Assembly: GCF_007845675.1 (NCBI RefSeq)
Contig: NZ_VOBR01000028.1
Span: 1 to 64,000, forward strand
Origin: Lentzea tibetensis
Lineage (GTDB): Bacteria > Actinomycetota > Actinomycetes > Mycobacteriales > Pseudonocardiaceae
Length of the DNA: 64,000 nt
Direction: 5' to 3'
Under the pieces are notes generated by a model that saw nothing but the letters and a program-made list of their open reading frames with translations, searched no databases and had not been told where the DNA came from. A program made the translations under genes and the position numbers. Below, piece by piece: positions 16,012 to 24,216 of the stretch; position 1 is the stretch's first letter; the number at the start of each line of letters is the position of its first letter.

Positions 16012-17153
16012 GACTTCGCGAGCGTGTCGGCGACGATCTCCGCGATCTCGTGCATCTGCTCCTCCGTGCCGAGCAGCGTGCGGTGGTGCAGCCAGATGCA
16101 GTCCCGCATGATCGCCTCCGTGTTCGGGCAGCGGCGCGCGATCTCCCCAACGGTCTCGTCGGGCGCGCCGACCTCCCAGAACCCGTTGCAGCGGTACACG
16201 GCCCGGAACGCCGCGAAGGCGGGCACGCCGCGTTCGACCAACCGGTCGACGAGCGCGTTGCGCCGGTTCTCGTCGAGACCGGGGACGCGGAACATCGCCA
16301 TGTAGTGGGGATTCCGGTCGCAGCGCTCGTCGCGTCCCTGCGGCACGACACCGGGGATCTGGCGCAGCAGTTCGCTCAGCACGGGCCACCGCTGTTCGCG
16401 GGTGTCGATCTGACTGTCCAAACGCGACAGCTGGGCGCGGAGCACGCTCGCGGAGAACTCGTTGAGCCTGAAGTTCGACCCCGAGGTCTGGTGCAGGTAG
16501 TGGCGGTCCGTCGGCGGACGCCCGCAGCTGTGCCGCAGGAACGCGGCGTCGTAGAGCCCCTCGTCGGGGAACGTGACGGCGCCGCCTTCCCCGGCGGTCA
16601 TGAGCTTTCCGTTCTGGAAGCTGAACGCGGCGACCGACCCGAGCTCGCCCGCCCTCTTGCCGTGCCACTGCGCGCCGTGAGCGTGTGCGGCGTCCTGGAG
16701 GAGGGGAACCCCTGCGTCCGCCGAGAGCTTCGCCAACGCGTCCATGTCCGCGAAGTGGCCGGCCATGTGCACGGGCATGATCGCGCGGGTCCTCGGCGTG
16801 ATCGCGGCGGCCGCTGCCTCGACGTCGATGCAGTAGGTGACGTCGTCCACGTCGACGGGCACGGCGACGGCGCCGAGGCGCTGGGCAGCCTGCGACGACG
16901 AGATGAACGTGAAGGCGGGGACGATCACCTCCGCGCCGGGGCCGACTCCGAGCACCTGCAAAGCGAGTTCCAGGGCATGCGTGCCATTGGTGACGGCGAG
17001 CGTTTTCGAAGCGCCGTGATACTCGGAGAACTCGCGCTCGAACGACACCACCTCGTTGCCGCCCATGCGCCACCATTGTCCTTGCTCGAGCGCACGGACG
17101 AGATTGGCACGCTCCTCGTCGTCGAACTGCGGCCACGCTGGAAATTGCGACAT
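16008..17153 (-). CDS. rifK: 3-amino-5-hydroxybenzoate (AHBA) synthase
   Basis: A 381-residue PLP enzyme of the DegT/DnrJ/EryC1 fold, started at ATG 17153 (AGGAG 7 nt upstream). It follows RifK closely in FPAWPQFDDEERANLVRALE, QGQWWRMGGNEV, VTNGTHALELALQV, IVPAFTFISSSQAAQRLG and VHMAGHFADMD. The PLP lysine lies in FSFQNGKLMTAGEGG. A late segment carries RHSCGRP and GSNFRLNEFSASVLRAQL. AHBA synthase aromatises aminodehydroshikimate to AHBA and, with RifL, transaminates in kanosamine formation. AHBA is the starter of ansamycins and the mC7N unit of mitomycins. This gene defines the locus. Confidence 0.96.
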   Translation of the reverse strand: MSQFPAWPQFDDEERANLVRALEQGQWWRMGGNEVVSFEREFSEYHGASKTLAVTNGTHALELALQVLGVGPGAEVIVPAFTFISSSQAAQRLGAVAVPVDVDDVTYCIDVEAAAAAITPRTRAIMPVHMAGHFADMDALAKLSADAGVPLLQDAAHAHGAQWHGKRAGELGSVAAFSFQNGKLMTAGEGGAVTFPDEGLYDAAFLRHSCGRPPTDRHYLHQTSGSNFRLNEFSASVLRAQLSRLDSQIDTREQRWPVLSELLRQIPGVVPQGRDERCDRNPHYMAMFRVPGLDENRRNALVDRLVERGVPAFAAFRAVYRCNGFWEVGAPDETVGEIARRCPNTEAIMRDCIWLHHRTLLGTEEQMHEIAEIVADTLAKS

Positions 17154-17230
17154 AACCAACTCCTACGATGACGGGTACGGCCGTAGTGGGTGCCGAATTC
17201 ACGCTACCGCCGCCCTGTCACGTCGACGTA

Positions 17231-17258
17231 CCCCCTACGTCCACCCCAGCACACCCCT
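17231..17258 (+). promoter_or_regulatory. C-rich CCCCTA direct repeats upstream of rifJ (candidate SARP operator)
   Basis: CCCCCTA (17231), CCACCCC (17241) and ACACCCCT (17251) repeat with 10-bp phasing. About 30 bp downstream is a good -10, TATAAC (17289-17294), in front of the rifJ start at 17318. Word, phasing and orientation match the arrays at 284 and 11181. Confidence 0.5.
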
Positions 17259-17317
17259 CACCCGTCTGACTCGGCGAACAACTGCTGATATAACGGATTT
17301 CGAACTGGGAGGTGGTC

Positions 17318-17773
17318 ATGCACGACGTACTCCTCTTGAACGGCCCCAATCTGGGCATCCTCGGACGTCGAAAGCCCGAGATATACGGCAGCCAGACGCT
17401 CGCCGACATCACGGACGCGGTCGCCGACGAGTTGGCATCCGCGGGATTCAAAGTGGTCTCGATCCAGCACGAGTCCGAAGGCGACCTGATCAAGTCCATT
17501 CAGGAGAACTACGACACCGCGGGAGCCATCGTCAATCCCGGTGCGTTGATGGTCGCGGGCTGGAGTTTGCGCGACGCATTGGAGAACTACCCGCGCCCGT
17601 GGATCGAGGTGCACCTGTCGAACATCTGGGCGCGGGAGAACTTCCGACACCAGTCGGTGCTCGCACCGGTCGCCCACGGCGTGATCGTCGGCATGGGCGC
17701 TCTCGGTTATCGCTTGGCGGCGCGTGCTCTGCTCGACCTGATGGAAGGATTCCCATGTCCCGAGCCGGTGTGA
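17318..17773 (+). CDS. rifJ: Type II dehydroquinase-like aminodehydroquinate dehydratase (RifJ-like)
   Basis: A 151-residue AroQ-fold protein from ATG 17318 (GGGAGG at 17307-17312). LLNGPNLGILGRRKPEIYG carries the catalytic Arg/Tyr loop and EVHLSNIWARENFRHQS the general acid histidine. The canonical NPGAYTHTS substrate loop reads NPGALMVAGWSLRDAL instead; this departure may suit the amino substrate, and I believe it is shared with AHBA-pathway homologues. The enzyme converts aminoDHQ to aminodehydroshikimate, the substrate of AHBA synthase. It is divergent from rifK and overlaps the next gene by 19 bp. Confidence 0.88.
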   Translation: MHDVLLLNGPNLGILGRRKPEIYGSQTLADITDAVADELASAGFKVVSIQHESEGDLIKSIQENYDTAGAIVNPGALMVAGWSLRDALENYPRPWIEVHLSNIWARENFRHQSVLAPVAHGVIVGMGALGYRLAARALLDLMEGFPCPEPV

Positions 17774-18558
17774 GCACGTCCGCGCTCAGCAGCGTGGTCA
17801 GCGGTACGAGTGGGCCTCCGCTGCTGCTGGTGCACGGCGCAGGTGGCAGCATCCAGGCGAACTACGGCCCGGTGCTGGCCCCGCTGGCGAAGAGGTTCAG
17901 GGTGATCGCACCGGATCTCCCCGGATCCGGCGCGACCCCGGCCTCACCGGTTCCGCTCGACCTGGACGACCTGGCCGACCGCGTCGTCCAGACCGCGGCC
18001 GACGCGGGCTTCGAGACCTTCTCGATCGCCGGCTTCTCGATGGGGACCGCGATCGCCGTCCGCGCGGCGACCAGGCACCCGGACCGAGTCGCCCGGCTCG
18101 TGCTGACCGCACCGTTCGCGAGGCTCGACGAGGCGACGTTCAAGCGCACCCAGCGATGGCTCGAGCTGCTCGACATTTCCCGCGACGAGCTGGCGCACTA
18201 CGTGCTGAAGCTGATGGTGAGCCCCGAGTTCCTGGGACGCCTGGCACCGCGCCAGATCGCCGGGCTCGTCGAGCTGACCGGCCTGAGCGTGCCGCGCGGC
18301 GCCCCCGATCAGATCAAGTTGCTCCAGCGGATCGACGTGCGGGACGACCTGCCGAAGATCGCGGCACCGACCCTGGTCGTTGGCCCGACGAAGGACCGGC
18401 TGCTGTCGCCCACCCTGCCGCGCGAGGTGGCGGAGGAGATCCCGGGAGCCGAGTTCGCAGACATCCCGTGCGGTCACGCGGTGGCGCTGGAGAAGCCGGC
18501 GCGGTGGACGGAGCTCATGGCTGATTTTCTGGAACGGCAGCTTTCGTCCGCGCCCTGA
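17755..18558 (+). CDS. Alpha/beta hydrolase
   Basis: A 267-residue protein from ATG 17755, inside the end of rifJ, so coupled to it. Alpha/beta-hydrolase features: oxyanion motif LLLVHGAGGS, nucleophile elbow AGFSMGTA (Ser), acid region VVGPTKDRLLS, and a late histidine in IPCGHAVALEKP. It could hydrolyse an ester, amide or thioester of the AHBA product or release AHBA from its activated form; the substrate cannot be told. Its last 44 bp overlap, tail to tail, the leftward membrane-protein gene. Confidence 0.85.
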   Translation: MSRAGVSTSALSSVVSGTSGPPLLLVHGAGGSIQANYGPVLAPLAKRFRVIAPDLPGSGATPASPVPLDLDDLADRVVQTAADAGFETFSIAGFSMGTAIAVRAATRHPDRVARLVLTAPFARLDEATFKRTQRWLELLDISRDELAHYVLKLMVSPEFLGRLAPRQIAGLVELTGLSVPRGAPDQIKLLQRIDVRDDLPKIAAPTLVVGPTKDRLLSPTLPREVAEEIPGAEFADIPCGHAVALEKPARWTELMADFLERQLSSAP

Positions 18559-19030
18559 ACATCCGGCTCACCTGCGTGGTGACGACGACGAGGAACAGCG
18601 CCCAGCACCCCCAGAAGACGGCGTTCCCCACCAGGGCCACCCAGTCGACGCGGTGGTTCACCACGTCCGGGTTGGCGGCCATGATCTCGTGCGCACGCTG
18701 CAGGGTTGGCATGTCGGCGTCGACGAACGAGGCCTCGAGCCCGGAGTACGGGTATCCCCGCGTCTCGTGGTAGCAGTACATGCACGCGATCTTCTCGGTC
18801 GAGACCAGCAGGCTTCCGAAGACGCCCGCGAGCACGAGGACGCCCCACGCGACCAAGCCGGCCCAGCCGACTCGGCGGTCCCTGACCCCGAGCCACACCA
18901 GCACGGAGCCCGCCGCCATCAGCGCCGCGGGCAACGCCCAGTCGGAGCTCAGCGGCCGGCCCATCACCAGCCCCATCACGCCGATGGTCCAGCCGAGCGA
19001 ACCCACGACGGTGCTTGCAACACGACGCAT
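18515..19030 (-). CDS. Small multi-pass membrane protein with a CxxC pair
   Basis: A 171-residue protein from ATG 19030 with four hydrophobic segments (about 5-25, 30-48, 58-78 and 128-150). Between the third and fourth is IACMYCYHETRGYPYSG, a CxxC pair near a membrane face, then a soluble stretch. I do not recognise the family. The CxxC suggests metal or redox chemistry but is not enough for a DsbB/VKOR call. It overlaps the end of the alpha/beta-hydrolase gene and is separated from the upstream carboxypeptidase gene by a terminator. Confidence 0.7.
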   Translation of the reverse strand: MRRVASTVVGSLGWTIGVMGLVMGRPLSSDWALPAALMAAGSVLVWLGVRDRRVGWAGLVAWGVLVLAGVFGSLLVSTEKIACMYCYHETRGYPYSGLEASFVDADMPTLQRAHEIMAANPDVVNHRVDWVALVGNAVFWGCWALFLVVVTTQVSRMFRARTKAAVPENQP

Positions 19031-19071
19031 CCCGACAGGATGCCACGAACGCCGGCCGTTGATCGCTGGTG

Positions 19072-19107
19072 AGCCAGTGGAGTCCTGCAGGGAGGACTCC
19101 ACTGGCT
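19072..19107 (-). terminator. Hairpin terminator downstream of the carboxypeptidase gene
   Basis: A perfect 15-bp stem, AGCCAGTGGAGTCCT and its complement, with a 6-nt loop. It starts 7 nt beyond the stop of the leftward M14 gene. Confidence 0.8.
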
Positions 19108-19113
19108 GGAACT

Positions 19114-20406
19114 CTACGAGCAGTACTGCCCTTCCTTGCCGATCGCCTCGTACGGGCAGTCGGCGCGGTCGAGCAGCTGCAGCACGGCCTCCTTGTTGCG
19201 AGAGGTCTGCGCCGGGATCACCTCGTCGGGCGGGTAGAAACCACCCCCACCGCCGGAGGAGCCGGGATACATCTCGAACGTGTAGGAGAACACGCCCTGC
19301 GCGCCCCACAGCCAGTCGCGGATCGAGCCGTCCGTGATGTAGAGGTCGCTGGCCTGCTGGGGCGTGTACCCGTTGGTGCGGGCCATGGACTGCCCGATGG
19401 TGGCGAACGTGTCCCGCTGATCCTTCGTCAGGCCGGGCGCGATGTCGTCGTAGGTCCAGCCGAACGGCCACATCACGAGCTCGCTGAAGGTGTGGAAGTC
19501 GATCGACGCCTTGATCTGCTGCTTCCCGCCGACGACACGGGTCCGGACGAAGTCGGCGACGACCTTCACCTCCGGCGTCGACTCGGGCCGCGCGCCGCGG
19601 TAGGTGTCGCTGCTCGGGCTGCCGGAGGAACCGCCGCAGCAGCCCCACTTGTAGGCCCAGTTGCGGTTCAGGTCCGTGCCGACGGACGTGGATCCGGCGT
19701 TGGGCTGCCGGTTCTTGCGCCAGCTGCGGTAGTTGCCGGTCGCGATGTCGTACTCGCCGCCATCAGGGTTGACGTCGGGCACGATCCAGATCTCGCGCGA
19801 GTCGACCAACGCCTTGACCCGCGGCTCGGTCTGCTCGGTGAACAGCTTGACCAGGTACAGCGCCATCTCGACGGTCAGGTGCTCGCGCGCGTGCTGGTGC
19901 GCGGTGAACAGCACCTCGGGCTCGTTCTCGTCGGTCGCGACGTTGTCGCTGATCTTCAGCGCGATGATGTCGCGGTTCTCGTAGGACTTCCCGATGACCT
20001 TCTTGCTGATCAGGTTCGGGTACTTGGCGACCGCCTGGTTGATCTCGGCGGTCATCTCCGCGTGGTTGTGGTAGTTCGCGTCCTTCGGCGGGAAGTCGAA
20101 CGGCCCGACCGCCGCGCCCTCCGCGGTCCGGCCGGGTACCTCCTGCACACCGAAGCCTTGCGCTTTCATGGCACGGACTTCGGCCGCGGTCGCGGTGACC
20201 ACGACTGTTCCGTGCTCCTCGACGTTGTCGATGGCAGCACCGATCCGGGCGATCTGGCTGCGTTGCTCGACGGTCCGCACGCCGCTCACGGCGTACGCGG
20301 ACGTCTCGGTCTCGGCGGGTGCCGCTACCGACGGGGTGGCGAGTGCCACCAGGGCGATGGTGAAGACCAGGACTCTTCCGTTACCCACGCTCAAGCACGT
20401 TCCCAC
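19114..20406 (-). CDS. Secreted zinc carboxypeptidase, M14 family
   Basis: A protein of about 430 residues (GTG 20406; a second GTG at 20388 is also possible) with a signal peptide ending near SVAAPAE. The M14 zinc site is intact: [14 protein letters not shown] gives HxxE, and the third ligand is the histidine in [11 protein letters not shown]. The catalytic glutamate is in [21 protein letters not shown] is the substrate-binding Asn-Arg stretch. It resembles the carboxypeptidase T/SG clade of actinomycetes. It is exported and trims C-terminal residues from extracellular peptides. It appears to be a single-gene unit with its own terminator. Confidence 0.92.
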   Translation of the reverse strand: MGTCLSVGNGRVLVFTIALVALATPSVAAPAETETSAYAVSGVRTVEQRSQIARIGAAIDNVEEHGTVVVTATAAEVRAMKAQGFGVQEVPGRTAEGAAVGPFDFPPKDANYHNHAEMTAEINQAVAKYPNLISKKVIGKSYENRDIIALKISDNVATDENEPEVLFTAHQHAREHLTVEMALYLVKLFTEQTEPRVKALVDSREIWIVPDVNPDGGEYDIATGNYRSWRKNRQPNAGSTSVGTDLNRNWAYKWGCCGGSSGSPSSDTYRGARPESTPEVKVVADFVRTRVVGGKQQIKASIDFHTFSELVMWPFGWTYDDIAPGLTKDQRDTFATIGQSMARTNGYTPQQASDLYITDGSIRDWLWGAQGVFSYTFEMYPGSSGGGGGFYPPDEVIPAQTSRNKEAVLQLLDRADCPYEAIGKEGQYCS

Positions 20407-20454
20407 GGTTGATCGGCGGCGGGCAGAGCCGATCGGTGGGCAACGTCCGCTCTG

Positions 20455-21033
20455 TCAGGGAGACCAGGTGTAGTAGAGCAAGCCGGCGCGTTCGTCGTCC
20501 TCGTCCAGCAGCTCGATGCTCGACACGCCGGCGTCGCGGACCGGGAACACCATCACGTTCACCCCGGAGCCGGGCTCGACGACCTCGTCGAGCCACGGGC
20601 CCCGCCGGGAGAGGCTCTCCGCCGACAGCACCGCTTCCTTGAACCGGCCGAGGTCCTCGGGCCCGACGTGCCGCTCCGCGGTCTCGCTCCACAGGCACGT
20701 GTAGTCCTCGATCTGCAGGAAACCGTCCTCATCCCCGTGCCAGGTCGCCGCGGCGAGCCTGTCGGACGTGGTGAACGCGATGAACACCATCCGCACGAAG
20801 TACCGGTCGGCGTAGCTGTCACTACCCACGAAGACCGGGTACGTCCCCGGCGGGACGTCGAAGCTGTCCACCCCGAGGTTCGCGCACTCCGGGGTGGACC
20901 AGTTGATCTCACCGTCCACCACCAGGTCGCCTGCTCGTTCGATCCACGTGGGCGCGGGGCCGCACAGCGAGTCGATCTCGAACTCGGGCCAGCTCGTCCT
21001 GATGAAGCCGGGCACGAACACGTCCACGTCCAT
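20455..21033 (-). CDS. Hypothetical protein, DUF4241-like
   Basis: A 192-residue soluble acidic protein from ATG 21033 (GAGGGG upstream). The segment FDVPPGTYPVFVGSDSY followed by VRMVFIAFTTSDRLAAATW is the feature that makes me suggest DUF4241, a family often found near polymorphic toxins or as immunity-like proteins. No signal peptide or membrane span. It lies 15 bp after the multi-pass membrane protein gene and is probably co-transcribed. The family call is tentative. Confidence 0.5.
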   Translation of the reverse strand: MDVDVFVPGFIRTSWPEFEIDSLCGPAPTWIERAGDLVVDGEINWSTPECANLGVDSFDVPPGTYPVFVGSDSYADRYFVRMVFIAFTTSDRLAAATWHGDEDGFLQIEDYTCLWSETAERHVGPEDLGRFKEAVLSAESLSRRGPWLDEVVEPGSGVNVMVFPVRDAGVSSIELLDEDDERAGLLYYTWSP

Positions 21034-21048
21034 CTCGGAGCCCCTCAG

Positions 21049-22218
21049 TCATCGCTCTCGCACGGCGAGGTACACCGCTCGCACCGCCAGAGTCCGTTCT
21101 ACCCGTTCGATCATCGGGGCGAAGAACTGGCGCCGGTGGTCGGCGTCGCTCATCGAGATGACCGCGAAGTACATGCTGCCGAACGCGGCGAACAGGGTGG
21201 CGTTGCGCAGCAAGGCCGCGGGCACGGCGGGCACGAGCACCGAGGGGTTCGGCGGGGCGCCGATCCACTGTTCGGCCACCGCGGGCGTGACCACGATCAG
21301 ACCCAGCACCACGAAGAACGCGAAGAGCGCGAGACCGACCACCGCCGCCTGCACCAGTTGGCGCAGCGCGAGCATCACCAACAGGTTGCGCATCTGGCGG
21401 CCGTTCAGCCGCGTCGCCTGGAGCGGTCCGTCCGGCGCCAGCTCGTCGACCGGCGCGCCTGCCAGGGGCGTGCCCTGGCACGCCGCCGCCAGCACGGGTG
21501 GGCTGAGGTCCTGCTCCACCCGGCCGATCTCGTCGCGCAGGCGGGCGGCCGCGGCGAGGACGGTGATCGCCGCGAACAGCGCGACGATCAGGCTGACCCG
21601 CAGCCACGAGAGCTGGTTCATGGCCTGCCACAGCTCACCGGTGAAGAACAGGAACAGGGTCACGAACAGCATCGGCGGCAACGCCCGGCCCAGCAGGTGC
21701 ACGCTGTTGCCCAGGTCCTGCACCGTGTGCCGGATCGCGCCGCGCAGCAGCGCACCCAGACCGTAGGTGGTGGCCAGCTCCGTGGCCGCGAACGCGGCGG
21801 CGAAGAAGATGACGAACCCCAGCAACCCGACCGCGTCGCCTCCGGGCGCGGTGACCGTGTCGTCGACCGCCAGCTGCAGCAACGGCACCGCCACCGGCAT
21901 CACCGCGTAGCCGGCCAGCACCGCGATGGTCGCGCGCCTCGAGAAGGCAGGCAGTCGCCGCACGAACAGCGACAGCGCCTTCCACACGACCAGGGTCACC
22001 ACGACGACCACGCCGAGCAGCACCCAGCGCTTCGAGCCTGCCGTCTTCAGCGGGACGAGCCACGCCAGGCTGGCGAACGTCACCAACGCCAGTGCGGGCA
22101 GCATCCGCGGCAGCACGTGGGACACGAAGCCGTATCCCTCGATCATCGTCGGCGCGCCCTCCCGCACGAACCAGCGTTCGGTCCGGCGCACCAGGTCACG
22201 CGAAGCCGCAGTCGACAT
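21049..22218 (-). CDS. Multi-pass membrane protein of unknown function
   Basis: A 389-residue protein from ATG 22218 with at least seven hydrophobic segments. Examples are LPALALVTFASLAWLV, LLGVVVVVTLVVW, AVGLLGFVIFFAAAFAA, MLFVTLFLFFTG, VSLIVALFAAITVLAA, VGLALFAFFVVLGLIVV and a last segment near FAAFGSMYFAVISM. Its N and C termini are charged and cytosolic-looking. No transporter signature is apparent to me. It forms a two-gene leftward unit with the DUF4241-like gene and is divergent from the beta-propeller gene at 22365. Confidence 0.75.
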   Translation of the reverse strand: MSTAASRDLVRRTERWFVREGAPTMIEGYGFVSHVLPRMLPALALVTFASLAWLVPLKTAGSKRWVLLGVVVVVTLVVWKALSLFVRRLPAFSRRATIAVLAGYAVMPVAVPLLQLAVDDTVTAPGGDAVGLLGFVIFFAAAFAATELATTYGLGALLRGAIRHTVQDLGNSVHLLGRALPPMLFVTLFLFFTGELWQAMNQLSWLRVSLIVALFAAITVLAAAARLRDEIGRVEQDLSPPVLAAACQGTPLAGAPVDELAPDGPLQATRLNGRQMRNLLVMLALRQLVQAAVVGLALFAFFVVLGLIVVTPAVAEQWIGAPPNPSVLVPAVPAALLRNATLFAAFGSMYFAVISMSDADHRRQFFAPMIERVERTLAVRAVYLAVRER

Positions 22219-22364
22219 GGCGTGATCATCCCCCAGGCCGTGCTGTCCGGCGCGAACAGCTCGCCGGAACGCGCTGACGTTTGTATGCACCCCTCGGGTA
22301 ACCTGCGCCCCTCGTCGACCCCATCCGTCCACACCGGACACCCAGCTGCCAGATGAGGACATGC

Positions 22365-23297
22365 ATGATCAAGTCGTTCAACGAGGACGTCGTCACCATT
22401 CGCGTGCCCGCTCCTCCACTGGGCGTCGACCTGACGAACGACGGGACCCTGGCGGCGGTGGCGATGTTCGCGGCACCGGGTGTTCCGTCCGTGTGCGTCT
22501 ACGACACGACCACGGGCGAGCTGGTGACGAAGGTCGCCGAGACGGCGGGCTTCGGCAGGAGCGCGGTGTTCGGCAAGGACGGACGATCCCTGTACGGCCT
22601 CGTCGAGGACGCCTCGTGTCTCACGGTCGAGCTGCGCGAGTACCCGCTCGGCGAGGACGACGGCGTCCTGCTCGCGACGTACGCGCGCAGCGAGGACTGC
22701 TACGCGCTCGTCCGCAACCGGGCCGCCGACGCACTCGCCGTGCTGGGGCGTGATGTGCGAGTCCTCCGCGCCAACGGCGCCGGGTCACCGCCCGAGGTCG
22801 TGCGGATCATCCCCGGCGGCGCCCCGTCGCGTCGCGCGCACGCCCGGCTTTCCGCCGACAGCGCCCACGTGTACTACTCCACCCACGCGGCGGACCACGT
22901 GGTCCGCTGGGATCTCGAGCGCGACCGCGAGGACCGTCGCTGGCCGACACCCGGCGTCAACGGCCGGATCGCGATCTCGCGCTCGGGCCGGCACCTCATC
23001 GTCCGGAATCACGGTGTGCAGGGAGTGGTCGTCCTGGACACCGAGACCGGCGAGCGGTTCATGCCCGACGACTTCAACGAGGAGTCCTACACGGGCGAGT
23101 ACGCCTTCGCACCGGACGAGCGCGGATTCGCGTACCAGGCAGGCGGGCGCGCCGGTTTCCGCGAGTGGTCGCAGGAGCGGACCAGGGGCCCGAAGCTGCA
23201 CGACGGGCGAATCCTGGGCCTCCACGGAGCCTGGGACGCGGATGTCTACGTGTACGAGTACGCCGAGTTCCGCCTGTGCGTGGCCAGGATGTCCTGA
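22365..23297 (+). CDS. WD40/YVTN-like beta-propeller protein
   Basis: A 310-residue protein from ATG 22365 (GAGG upstream; ATG 22353 would add four residues). Repeating units of the propeller type appear: VDLTNDGTLAAVAMF, VFGKDGRSLYGLVE, RLSADSAHVYYSTH, AISRSGRHLIVRN and AFAPDERGFAYQA, each followed by a W/Y-rich strand. No signal peptide, so it is cytosolic. Function unknown; it probably serves as a binding scaffold. Confidence 0.7.
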   Translation: MIKSFNEDVVTIRVPAPPLGVDLTNDGTLAAVAMFAAPGVPSVCVYDTTTGELVTKVAETAGFGRSAVFGKDGRSLYGLVEDASCLTVELREYPLGEDDGVLLATYARSEDCYALVRNRAADALAVLGRDVRVLRANGAGSPPEVVRIIPGGAPSRRAHARLSADSAHVYYSTHAADHVVRWDLERDREDRRWPTPGVNGRIAISRSGRHLIVRNHGVQGVVVLDTETGERFMPDDFNEESYTGEYAFAPDERGFAYQAGGRAGFREWSQERTRGPKLHDGRILGLHGAWDADVYVYEYAEFRLCVARMS

Positions 23298-23309
23298 CCG
23301 CAGGCCCGC

Positions 23310-24137
23310 TCAGAGGGTGATGAACGCCTGGACCGGCAGGTGGTCGGAGGGGAACTGGCCACCGGCGGAGTACGTGTTGATCCCCGCGGCGTCGACGGTC
23401 AGGTCGCCTCGGGTGAGGATCCAGTCGATGCGCGGACCGTTCGGAACCAACGGGCGGTAGCCGTGATAGGTGGCGTACAACGGGGTGCGCCGTTCGGCCG
23501 CGGCGGGCCAGGTGTCGGTCATGTGCGCGCCGGTCATCAGGACGTCGTAGGTGGGACCGGCCTGGGCCGCGACGTTGAAGTCGCCGGTGAGCACGACCGG
23601 GAGTCCGGCGGGGAGCGCGTTGATCCGGTCTCGCACCAGCTCCGCGCTGCGCAGGCGGGAGTTCTCCGACTCGTGGTCGAGGTGGGTGTTGACGACCACG
23701 AACTCGGTGCCGGCGAGCGCGTCGGCGAACCGGACCGACGTGACCATGCGGATCACGTTGTTGCCCCACGACCTCGACCCGATCACGTTCGGCGTCGCGG
23801 ACAGCCAGTAGTGGTCGAACTCCAGCGGCGTGAGGCGCCGGGTGTCGTAGTAGATCGCCGTGAACTCGTCCCTGCTGCCGCCCGCCCGGCCGGCGCCGAT
23901 CCAGTCGTAGTGGGCGGGCAGGTCGCGCCGGATGTCCTTCAGCTGCCCGTACAGCCCCTCCTGCGTGCCGAGCACGGTCGGTTGCTCCTGGCGCAGGAGC
24001 TGCGCCAGGACCGGGCGCCGCACCGCCCACGAGTTCGGCTCGGCGTCCGAGGCGTAGCGCAGGTTGAACGACATGACGTGCAGCGAGTCGCCGCGGGGCG
24101 GGGTTCCGAATGCGGACAGCACAGGGAGATCATCCAC
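23310..24137 (-). CDS. Endonuclease/exonuclease/phosphatase (EEP) family hydrolase
   Basis: A 275-residue protein from GTG 24137. The EEP catalytic core is complete: VMSFNLRYA (Asn), GTQEG (metal-binding Glu), VVNTHLDHES, VVLTGDFNVAAQ (Asp/Asn) and a terminal SDHLPVQA (Asp-His). These enzymes hydrolyse phosphodiesters of nucleic acids, inositol phosphates or sphingomyelin. This length and the FNLRY start resemble the metal-dependent EEP hydrolases seen in many actinomycetes. No convincing signal peptide. Confidence 0.88.
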   Translation of the reverse strand: MDDLPVLSAFGTPPRGDSLHVMSFNLRYASDAEPNSWAVRRPVLAQLLRQEQPTVLGTQEGLYGQLKDIRRDLPAHYDWIGAGRAGGSRDEFTAIYYDTRRLTPLEFDHYWLSATPNVIGSRSWGNNVIRMVTSVRFADALAGTEFVVVNTHLDHESENSRLRSAELVRDRINALPAGLPVVLTGDFNVAAQAGPTYDVLMTGAHMTDTWPAAAERRTPLYATYHGYRPLVPNGPRIDWILTRGDLTVDAAGINTYSAGGQFPSDHLPVQAFITL

Positions 24138-24216
24138 CCCCGGTGTCCCGATTCGTTGTCAGGGCGCGATCTGCGGCGCTACTGTCCTCTGCACATTCGA
24201 CCTGGGGGAGGTTGCG

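Noticed and set aside
4593-18558. A mitomycin cluster
   Set aside because: No MitB glycosyltransferase, MmcB carrier protein or other mitosane-forming genes are visible beside the AHBA genes.
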